64,000 nt of DNA from Crocodylus rhombifer (Eukaryota > Chordata > Crocodylia > Crocodylidae): NCBI GenBank assembly GCA_038503035.1, contig JAVSML010025222.1, positions 90,792 through 154,791 of the forward strand, in the 5' to 3' direction. The translations under genes and the position numbers were made by a program. Shown in pieces: positions 55,424 through 64,000 of this stretch. A model generated the notes under the pieces. That model searched no databases. It was not told the origin of the DNA and saw nothing but the letters and a program-made list of their open reading frames with translations. Within the stretch, counting starts at the first letter, position 1. Each line of letters begins with the position of its first letter.

Positions 55424-55996
55424 TATCTTTTGCTCCTTATCAAGCATTCTTCTGCCCAGTGCACAGCACGTGCTATTTTGCTGGCTGGGAAGCTGGCAGT
55501 CTTTGCTGGGCCCTGCATGGCTGATGTTTTCAAATACTGAGTGTTTCTAGGTTTGACTGAATAGCTATAGTCAAAAATATTACACAGGGGCTGTGTCTAC
55601 ATCAGAGGCTGACAGTGCAGGGGCCCAATGCTACCGCGCAGTAGTGTCACACGGCAGAAACTGTGATGCGACTCTACTACACAGTAGTATTAAGCTACTG
55701 CACAGTAGCACTGATGAACAGCTTTTTTGTGATGCTACTGCACAGTAGAGTTGCATCACAGTTTCTGCCACATACAATGCTACTGTCCAGTAGCATTGGA
55801 CAACTGTGCAGTCAGCCTCTTGTGTAGACACGGTCCCTGTGTGATATTTTTTAGCTATGCAGGCAAACCTAGGAACACTCGGTATTTGAAAACATCAGCC
55901 ATTGCAGGGCCCAGCAAAGACTGCCAGCTTCCCAGCCAGCAAAATAGCACGTGCTGTGCACTGGGCAGAAGAATTCTTGATGAGGACCAAAAGATA
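55424..55996. repeat. 573-bp palindrome with a MITE-like core
   Basis: The left arm (TATCTTTTGCTCCTTATCAA, GCCCAGTGCACAGCACGTGC, GTTTTCAAATACTGAGTGTT) and right arm (inverted, ending AGATA at 55996) are about 90 percent or more identical over roughly 280 bases, with the turn near 55705. The inner 250 bases (55587-55836) have MITE-like ends GGGGCTGTGTCTACATCAGA and TTGTGTAGACACGGTCCC and ACTGCACAGTAG words. The outer 160 bases of each arm are also inverted copies of each other, which an ordinary MITE would not explain. Open frames on both strands mirror each other for this reason. Confidence 0.9.
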
Positions 55997-58900
55997 ACGA
56001 CTGCGCTGGACGAAAGGGACAATGGCTGTTCAGTTGGTGTCTCATGTAGTTGTGGCCAGCAAGTCTTCAGGGCATACATGACATAAATATAGAAACTGGT
56101 CCAGGCTAATGAAGACAAAACTGCTTAGATCCAGAAACAACATGCTGATATTATCAACAAAGGTAGGAGGTATTGTTGGCTCTCAGGTCAGAGGGATCTC
56201 AAAGAAGAACAACAGACAAATAAAAACAATGGAAATGTCTGGAGAGGATAATATATGGGACCATTTGATTCAAGTGAAGATAAGCCCTGAGCTGAGGAAC
56301 ACAAAAAGTAGAGGAACTAGATATAAAAAAAAGACTCAAGGGGTATTGGGCAGTACTTCAGATTTTGCACATTAAAATCGGTTCTTACATAACGTCCCCT
56401 GTACTACATGAACTGAATATTCATCATCAGTCCTTCCCTGACATTCTTTTCCTTTAGGAAGTCTAATGGGTTTTATTAAGAGGGTGAGACTTGCAAAATG
56501 GAACACCCCAAAGAAGCAGTGTTTTCACCAGGGAAACTCCAGACTTAATACGATACCCCAAACAAGTTCATTTTAGATTTTAAAAGCTTGTAAGGTGAGG
56601 GAAAAAAAAGAATGTGTAGAGCTTTTGGGTAGAATGTCAACTTGCAACTTGGACTACAAAATAAGGAACTATGGTGGTGGATAAAATCCTCCATGATCCT
56701 GTGTGAATTACCTGGCTTAGGGTCCAGGCCCCCAGTGAGCTAGGCACCCATTATTCCTTCCCCAGAACAGGTAAGCAGGGAATGGGTAGAGAATTGATTC
56801 CATCTCTGTCTACTCATTGGCTAGTGCTGCTGAGCTAGCATGTGAGGAGTCATAAATTATTGCTAGTGTGGGCAAATAGCAAGTTATTAATCCTCAGAAA
56901 CAAGGAGAAATCAGGGGAGGAACTGTGACTCAGGCGTGTTTCTCTCCTGGGCTGGGGTTGTGCTTAAAGTCACCGTCAAGCTTTCTAAGTAAGTATCATT
57001 GATCATGGACATCAACTTGGTCTCTGGAGGGAGTACATCATTCTTTGTGCACTTCCTGCTGGCAGTTCCAGGGAAATGCATTAGCTTTGGAGAACCGTGC
57101 AATTCATCCTGGTGGCAGGAAAAGCATCACAATGGGCATTGTAACAAACTAGGGAAGTAAGGTCACTTTCAGCGAAGCACTGGCGGGACAGGAGGGAAAG
57201 AACAGAGTCTGTTCCTCAGTTACGTGTGCTGAGCACGGATTATTCCCCCAGAGTGTGTGTGTGTCTGTGTGTGTGTGTGTGGGGGGGGGGGCAGGAGGGT
57301 AGAGAGGTGGGGGGGAATAGCCTAACTAGCATATATACTTGCAAGGGCAGACTCTGCCACATTTAATTCATGTTAAGTGGCATCTTAATCAGCAAGCTAC
57401 TCCTATCGATGCCAGAGATTGTACTTGTGGAACACGGTAGTGCTAATGTGAACAAGGGTGGCAAAAGTGAGCCCTTAGGCAGCTAATTAGTAGAATCTGA
57501 TGGTAATTACGAAGCCTTTCTCAGGTTGAGATGTTAGGAAATATTTACTCTTGAAAAATGCTCTCCCCCTTGCCTTGAGGAAGGACCACTCAGGAATGGT
57601 AGAGGGGGGATCGCTGGCATCCTTCATCCCAAGAGGGAACAGTCCTGAGCCTGGGGGTGGGAAGGCGTGGAAGTTGTTTGTGGGATTCCAGCTTCCTGAG
57701 TATCGACACGGTGAAATTGTCATTAAAAATAAAGAGCCAGGAAAGGAAACAATGAGTGTCTTAATAGGAACTCTGCAAAAGATACTGCATTTCCACTGAT
57801 TTAGGCAATTAAAGGTGCAGTCTCCACTTCTCAAAAGCTGACATCTTCAGGTGTCTCATAACAAAAATTAATATCATTGCTAGCTCTGCCATCTAGTCAT
57901 GCTGTAAAGTAAATTAATTACTGCAACAGAACTAATAATAACAGTTCAGGCAGAGTTGTAACAATCTTATGGTTTACCATCAGAGACTGTGCTGAGACTT
58001 TTGCTTCTCTACTGCCCATGAGTGCAACCCAGCAACTGCTGACTGTAACATTTCTATTGTATAGTTTATGCTAAATATGCATATCTTAATTGCATTAGTC
58101 AAAATAATTAGCTAATATATTTTTGCATAATGACGAGGTAAGCAAATATCACCATAGCTCAGTGCTTCTTGCATGGGTAAATTTGGAAAATTAATAGACT
58201 CCCAATTTCCTAATTATCTGTCTTTTATTCCAAACTCAAACAATGAAATGCTACTGCGCACTCCCGGGCATCTTGTAATTTAGTTTGCACCTTGAAATTT
58301 TAAAGCACCTGTTTTACTTTCTCTCTTTTTTTTTCCTGGGGAAAAGGAATATGAACAACCATTCCTTCCCTTGAATGCTTTTTGAATGAAGCTGCTATTT
58401 GTAAAGTGCAGATCAGAATCTTCTCCAGCTTCTTAATTTCTGCACACATCTAGAAATAGGAATGGGAATAAAACATGTTATGTTTTAAAATGTATATTAA
58501 AACTAAAAGGCATTTAAAAGGTATTTTTTACTAAAATATGTAATACTATTAATAAAACCTACATACATGAATATCTTTATGCAAGGAATTGTTTCTTTAT
58601 GTGTGCTTGTCATATTGCTAATCTTAAGTATTAGAAGCCATGGGCCAAGCTCCTCAAAATCATGAGACTGAATTAAAAATCATGAGGTAATCATAATTGT
58701 AATCATCATCATAATAATTGTAATCAGAATAATAATACATTTCACATCGTTTTGTTTTGTGCTGTTTCTGTCTGCTATGGTACGACTCAACTTTTCATAT
58801 ATTTTCCCCATAATCGTAAGAACTTAAAAATTGCCACTTAAAAATATTGAGAGCTAAAGAACTTGTGTAAATGTAGTTCACCAGGAACTGATCCTTAAAA

Positions 58901-60735
58901 GGAAAATACTAAATACCTCCAGACTATCAATAACATTGTGAGAATATAAGGATTTACTGTTTTTTGGCCAATTTCTGCTTCTGTTCTTGGCCAATCTAGT
59001 ACAAGCATGAATTCAGTTTGAAAGGTATATGAAACTGCAATGAGTTTTAATGGACATCTGCTCAGCGTCACCCATTAACTATGCTGCTCCTCTACACAGT
59101 CCATTCCTCATCCTTTGGTTTGCTTACCACTGAATGCTGATCATTGCTTGGCATGATCTGGTTCATGGACCATTTGAAAAAGGCTCCAGGAGAAAGCTGG
59201 TGACACTCCTTCTGTAGAGCACCCAGGACAATAGTCCCACAATCCTGGTTTTCTACTGCTGTTTAAATAACCCTGTATTCCTGACCCCTGAATTGTCTAA
59301 GTCTTAGCACCACAATTAAAGAGCTTTAGCTTAAGATGAGACAGCTCAGTCACTCCCTGGTGGCTTGCTAAAATGGTGGCCATCATGCTGCATCTTGTTT
59401 GATAATGCAGGAAAGAATTACCCATCACTAACTCTTCTCTTTTTTAGTCTCTTAGCATCTAATTCACAGTAGAACAGGAAAATTGCCCTTAAAGCAATTA
59501 TAGCAACAGTCTAATATCGGTCCTGACCCACTTCTCAGCTTAGAGACTCCCACTGCTGTCAGTAAATGCTGGCTTGGGTGCTCAGTTCTCATTGCTGGAG
59601 CATTTGAAAATACTCTCCCTTCATCCAGAGTGTCAGTCCTGTGGAAAACAGACTTCTGGCTACCCCTTTCAAAGGGAAATGCACAGGGACCCTGGGCCCC
59701 GTCCTGCATAAATGAGAACATCATACTGCAGCATTTACAGTTATTTTCACAAAAAGCAATTAGCATATAGCACTAAACAGCTGGGTTTCCAAAAGATATT
59801 CTGATTTACTGTGGCTCGAGGCAAAGCAGTTCTGAGTGTGATAGAGAAGGCTCTCTGCTGATGACACTTGCCTCCAAGTGGCTCCAAACTCTTGTCTGAT
59901 TGATCCCTCAGCTGATGCAGCAATGTTTTGGACTCCAGCAATGAAAGAGCTTGTGTTGCTTGTCAGTAAAGTACCAGTGAGTTGGAGAATACTGCTTTGG
60001 TACATGGCGCTCCCCGCTTCCAGCTGCAGCAGTCTCAGAAACTATATGAACTTCTATATTAACATGCAAATTGCAGCATTATGGAATGGATCTGTATGTA
60101 AGGCTTGTAAATTAATAAACACAGATAATTAAAAAAAAGCAAACCCTGTCAGAATGGCTAAGTGCTCCCTCTCTTTAACCTGTAGCTAGCATATAAGTGG
60201 GGAATTGGAGACACCGCTAAGTACAAATAAAGAGAACACATCTGCAAACCTGATTTTCCTGGAACTTATTCATCACTAGGCCTGGAAGCCAACGGCTCCA
60301 GACAAAAAGAGAAGCATGCCGAACTCTCAGTAGGGCTTCCCTGGCATTCGGAAGAGTGATAAACAGGCAAAAAGGGACCTTGCTCTTTCTCTCCCCAACT
60401 TCATCGTGTATCTCTTTCAGACCACATTCAAGCTTTAAAACCAGTGAATAAACAACAGCAACAGAATTGTTGCCAGGTACCAACCGCCTCACGAGAGATG
60501 ATCTTTGGCTTCCCCGTCCCCGAGGGCACCCAGAACTGGTCCCTTGTGTCCCGAAATATTCAACAAAACAGAACAAAAGCAAATGAAGAGGACTACGTCA
60601 CTCATTTGTGCTTTAGAAGGAAAACGTTTTTGCTGTATGAACTTAGTGCTGTTTCTTAAATTGTTTGTAATCATCATGCTTGTAAAAGGAGTGGTGAAGA
60701 GTCCTCTGTTTTTTTTTATCGAAGAAGTACAGCAT
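55997..60735. other. No gene recognised
   Basis: AT-rich with small frames. At about 58650-58700 there are repeated AAATCATGAGA and AAAAATCATGAGGT words, an old dispersed repeat. A 121-codon minus frame at 60582-60217 shows no domain. Confidence 0.45.
57246..57292 (+). repeat. (GT)n microsatellite with a G run
   Basis: CAGAGTGTGTGTGTGTCTG then TGTGTGTGTGTGTGTG, followed by a run of ten or more G. Confidence 0.95.
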
Positions 60736-61418
60736 GGGCTGTGTGAAACGGGCCCTATTCGATTTGGATTCAGCCCAAATCAGGGACAATGATTCCATCT
60801 ATTGATTCGGATCACTGTGCCTGATTCGATCAGGCCGAATCCGAATCTGACGATTCGATGCTGATTCAGACACAGGCACAGCTTTAAAAGATTTTTCTAC
60901 ATACCTTGAGGTAGCAGGCGCGGCTTGTGATGACTGCGATGCTGGAGTGCATGGAGCATCTCACAGGAGTGTGGCAGGGTGTGTGTGTGTGTGTGGGGGG
61001 GGTCTCTAGCGTGCTTGGCAGTGAACCCAGAAGTGGACCAGAAGTACTTTGTCCACTTCTGGGTGTGCTGGGGAGCATGCTGGGTCCCCCAACCTCCCTT
61101 CCACTTCCAGGTTTGTTGCCAAGCGCATTGGGGAGTCCTCCGTGCTTCTGTGGGATGCTGCACCCACCCCAGCATCGCAGCACTCACAAGCTCCGGCTAC
61201 CTAGAGGTATGTAGAAAAAACATGTAAAGCTATCTCTATGTCTGAGTCACCAAATCTGTCTGAATCTCTCTGAATTGATTCTGAGGGTTCAGGTTTGACT
61301 TGGAGAGAATCGGAGCGATCAAAGGGTCCTCTGATTCAGTTTGGATTCAGAGATTTGGCCACTGAATTGGGCTGAATCTCCGTCAAATCGAATCAGGGAC
61401 CGAAGCTTCGCACAGCCC
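60736..61418. mobile_element. Foldback DNA element with long inverted ends (683 bp)
   Basis: The left end GGGCTGTGTGAAACGGGCCC and right end GGACCGAAGCTTCGCACAGC then CC are inverted repeats. The inverted match continues inwards: GATTTGGATTCAGCCCAAAT against TTGGGCTGAATCTCCGTCAA, and TCTACATACCTTGAGGTAGC against GGCTACCTAGAGGTATGTAG. The two arms extend for about 290 bases around a GT-rich centre (GTGTGTGTGTGTGTGTGG, 60979-61002). The flanks are CAT on the left and TAA on the right, so no target duplication is clear. Superfamily unknown. Frames on both strands are mirror products. Confidence 0.85.
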
Positions 61419-61699
61419 TAATGGGCAGTATCTTCCTGAAGTCTCCCCGCAGTGTTCCCAGTATTGTTTATACATTTTATGTTAGACTGTTGTGGGCTAA
61501 GAAACAGAAATAACCCTAGAAACAAGGCCCACAATCCTAGACTTCCCTCCACTGTCTGGAGAGTACCCACCTCTCTGGACTGTGGAGGAATGCTTCTTCT
61601 TGCTTGTTTTCTTCTGATGCTATGAGTCTAGCAATTCTGGTTGCACAGCATCCAAGGATACAATGTGGCTTCAACTAGGACACCTCATCCAACCTAACC

Positions 61700-61779
61700 C
61701 ACAGTCTGCTGATCGCAGTGCTCTCATTGGAAATGTGGGTTTGAATCCCCTGAGGCTGAGGAGGACTTGGTAACCAGGT
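61700..61779. repeat. Palindromic tRNA-like element
   Basis: A-box-like CACAGTCTGCTGATCGCAGT (about 61700) and a strong B box GTGGGTTTGAATCCCC (61735-61750). The inverted arm GGACTTGGTAACCAGGTATC (61762-61781) follows. Confidence 0.55.
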
Positions 61780-62126
61780 ATCCCACATAATTAATGTCTT
61801 TTTGGCTATTTATGCAAAAGGTTCTTGCTGCCACCAGCCTGCCCTGAGAAGTGAGACCAGAGACCAAACCCTATTTTATTTTACACATCTAAGTGGCATG
61901 CAGTAGCCATGTAAATAGAGTTTTTGGCATGCATGCACAGCTTCTGATTCACCACTGTGCATGCAGGTCTGTGTGCACACACTGGGCTTGCTCAGGAGGA
62001 CTATGCTCCAGTCTGACAGCTTCCTGGTGAAAGAGAGTTCCACAGGAGTGTGTGCAAGGCCAGTTAAGATCTTAAAATTCAAAATTAGAGATGTTTAGTC
62101 ACCAGAGAAGGAGAGTGTCTACCCTT

Positions 62127-62255
62127 TAGCATAACAGGGGTCAGGGTATTTGCCCAGGGTGTGGGAGACCCAGGTTTTAGGCTTCTAGCACACAGAGGAG
62201 CTTTGAACCTATAGCAGCTACTTCCCAGAAAAGTGCTGTAACCACCAGGCTACGG
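62127..62255. repeat. Palindromic tRNA-like element, both arms well preserved
   Basis: Plus A box TAGCATAACAGGGGTCAGGG (62127) and B-box-like GACCCAGGTTTTAGGC (62167-62182). Inverted B box GAGCTTTGAACCTATAG (62198-62214) and inverted A box AGTGCTGTAACCACCAGGCT (62231-62250). The minus arm, read on its own strand, is TAGCCTGGTGGTTACAGC, a good A box. Confidence 0.6.
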
Positions 62256-62359
62256 TTACTCATCATCTGGCCCTTCTTATGACACTGGCCCCTGAAGAGC
62301 CAAGAGTGGACTAAATGTACAGCCAGGAAGAAAAGAGCGCATTAGGTGTGTAACTCAGT

Positions 62360-62945
62360 AGGCACATCTATATGTACATTAACATGCTTTAGTTAATGTG
62401 CATTAAATCTAGTACCTCTGGGTACCTGTACACAAGCTGGGAGGCTGCTCTGATGCGCTGTAATTACAATGCATTGGAGCTGAGCCTGCTGGAGCATGGT
62501 AATTACTGTGCTCCATCTAGCCTCTGCATCTCATGTATCAGCATCCTTGTACTTTAAAATGGCAGTGGGGGTACTTTAACTAAAGCTCATTCAGTGAGTT
62601 TTAAATAAAGCACCCCTATGACCATTTTGTACTGTGGAGATGCTGGTACATGAGGCACTGTGGACACTTTAATTAGAGCAGGTCTCAGAGCCGCTCAACT
62701 CCCCACCATTCACCCCCTGCAGCATGTGTAAAAATGCCGTCCATTTTTACACATGGTACTAGGAAAATACACATTAGTCTGCTGTAATGTGCATTAACTT
62801 AAGAGCACGGGGTTCCTGTAGGTGTGCTGGGAGGCTGCTTCGATTACAGCTTGTCAGAGGAGACTTGATTAATCACATCTGCTGAAGTTTGCGTATGCTG
62901 CAGCAGCCCCCCACATCTCGTGTATCAGCATGTATGGATGCGCCC
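62360..62945. mobile_element. Foldback element with TCTATATGTAC/CATGTATGGATG ends
   Basis: The left end AGGCACATCTATATGTACAT and right end GCATGTATGGATGCGCCC are loosely inverted. Words TAATGTGCATTAA, TGTATCAGCAT and TCTGATGCGCTG recur inverted inside. Two near copies of CTGGGAGGCTGCT (62437 and 62828) show an internal duplication. Old and diverged. Boundaries approximate. Confidence 0.45.
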
Positions 62946-64000
62946 TTAGTGGGGACCTCAGATATCCAGCTTATGCTAACTGGACTGATGGAGCAGCTCT
63001 CACCTAGAGTGGCCCCTGCACCCTCTACCCAGTGCAGCAGTCTGGCAGTGGGTAGAGAGTCAGGGGCCACTGTGACCTGTTGCCACCTGCAACAGCATCT
63101 GCCCCCTTTGACCTGCAGCCCCATGTCTGCACCCCTGTCAGACCCAGACGGGGATCACACGGATGTCTGGGCTCTGGTACAGGTACTGCATCACAGCCTT
63201 CTGCACCTTTAGGCCAGCTGCCAGTGGGCTGTGGCTGCACAGTTGGCCTTCAGATGCCACTGTTGTCATGTCTTTTGGTGTCCCTGCTCTGCTATCTGGG
63301 CTGCTATTGCCCAGCTGTGCTCCTTGAGGTGGCCCACTTTGAACTGTTAAAGCATGTCTTCCTGGCCCCAAATGGCCAGGAGGTCAGCCACCTCATCTGT
63401 CCTCCAGCTTGGTCCCTAGTGCTGGCCCTGGGCAGGCTCCTTTGCCCAGATCCTGCCACTTGCCTCACCAGAAGGGACCCTGGTGTTCCTTGTTTAAAAA
63501 TGACAAATTCTCTAATAACCCCCTCCCCCACAAATTCTTTCCTTAAATTACCCAAAATCTGTATTCTTCTGTGATTAAAATGAAACACCACTATATATAG
63601 AGAGATCAGTTGGGCAATGCTTTATTGATATATTTACAAGTTTAAAGTAATTTGGAAGCTGTACCACCCACTGCTTTGTGGCTCCAAGCAGTGCCAGCCC
63701 TTGCCGTTCTGTTCCCTGTGCCCAGGCCCCAATGATCCTTCCTGGGAAGCCCTCAACTGGGGCTCAGGGACTGGGCTGGGCAAGCCCCTTCCCCTCCAGG
63801 CTGGCCTCCGCCTATGCAGGCTGCTTTAGTGGGGCAGGAAGGCTCTAAGTCTGGCTCCGGCAGCCTCTCCTACCCAGAGTGCATGCCACCCCACCCCACT
63901 CTGACCCCCATCTCTCTCTCTTTCTCTTTCTGTCTCTCACACATACACACACACACACCCCTGTTGCCACCTCCACCCCTCATCCCAGCCCATCACACAC
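62946..64000. other. GC-rich tract with no recognised gene
   Basis: GC-rich up to 63.5 kb, then a plain AT-rich patch containing TGCTTTATTGATATATTTAC, then GC-rich again to the window edge. Composition is like the interiors of the Harbinger-type elements and it follows a foldback element, so it may be part of one. The longest frame, 63080-63574 plus, has no recognised domain. The (TC)n/(AC)n tract at 63910 is listed separately. Confidence 0.35.
63908..63958 (+). repeat. (TC)n(AC)n microsatellite
   Basis: CCCATCTCTCTCTCTTTCTC, then TCTCTCACACATACACACAC. Confidence 0.95.

Noticed and set aside
55299..56118. Two similar peptides on opposite strands (SAQHVLFCWLGSWQSLLGPA shared)
   Set aside because: They are mirror translations of the two palindrome arms, not two genes.
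60594..60601. TACGTCAC CRE-half-like sequence
   Set aside because: Expected by chance, no gene start context.
63080..63574. 164-codon plus-strand frame with Leu-rich stretch
   Set aside because: GC-rich tract with overlapping frames on the minus strand and no recognised domain. Hydrophobicity alone is not support.
1..64000. CRISPR arrays, bacterial operons, phage or integron features
   Set aside because: Composition, CR1, hAT, Harbinger and MIR-like repeats identify vertebrate nuclear DNA. No regular spaced direct repeats of 25-40 bp with unique spacers were seen.

Overview
This window looks like intergenic or deep-intronic DNA from a sauropsid, most probably a crocodilian. It carries a nearly intact CR1 LINE whose 3' end has the crocodilian/turtle/bird form (tail of CTATGAAAT repeats). 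It also holds many short foldback transposons with termini like GGGCATGTCTAC or GGGTGCATCTACA, the style of the PIF/Harbinger-derived MITEs known as Chompy in alligators, several hAT-type nonautonomous elements, and tRNA-like hairpin repeats. I see no prokaryotic feature and no complete host gene. One weak candidate host exon, with a strong splice acceptor and a membrane helix, lies on the minus strand at 11083-11315. Two 10-base runs of N (28041-28050 and 53963-53972) mark assembly gaps.

Layout. 1-600: end of a GC-rich Harbinger-like element and its foldback terminus. 2.4-10.8 kb: AT-rich DNA with four hAT-type elements, one with a perfect 8-bp target duplication. 12.8-13.3 kb: C-rich degenerate minisatellite. 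14.4-17.1 kb: a 2.6-kb Harbinger-like element with a smaller MITE nested in it and a frameshifted Myb/SANT-like DNA-binding ORF. 18.4-23.4 kb: a MITE, a tRNA-like palindrome and a LINE endonuclease fossil. 25.6-28.4 kb: the CR1, on the minus strand. 31.8-32.2 kb: candidate solo LTR. 34.2-35.1 kb: possible GIY-YIG fossil and a small MITE. 36.8-40.7 kb: cluster of tRNA-like palindromes. 41.2-42.6 kb: two Penelope-like ends pointing outward, split by a GC-rich insertion. 44.3-44.6 kb: a PIF/Harbinger DDE transposase fossil. 46.0-48.8 kb: an old non-CR1 LINE split into an inverted 5' half and a direct 3' half. 52.2-52.9, 55.4-56.0, 60.7-61.4 and 62.4-62.9 kb: large foldback elements. The rest is AT-rich DNA in which I see only old repeat fragments and microsatellites.

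How the parts relate. The Myb/SANT-like ORF (15.4 kb) and the DDE transposase fossil (44.3 kb) are the two proteins a PIF/Harbinger transposon needs. Both are dead here, but they sit among many foldback elements with Harbinger-like ends, so they may be remains of the elements that mobilised those MITEs. The CR1 is the youngest LINE (one frameshift in the visible ORF2). The LINE at 46-48.8 kb and the Penelope-like pieces are much older. I found no evidence of a novel functional multi-gene system. The most unusual material is the inverted LINE, the outward-facing Penelope pair, the recurrent palindromes whose arms each look like a tRNA promoter, and the 573-bp palindrome with a MITE-like core.
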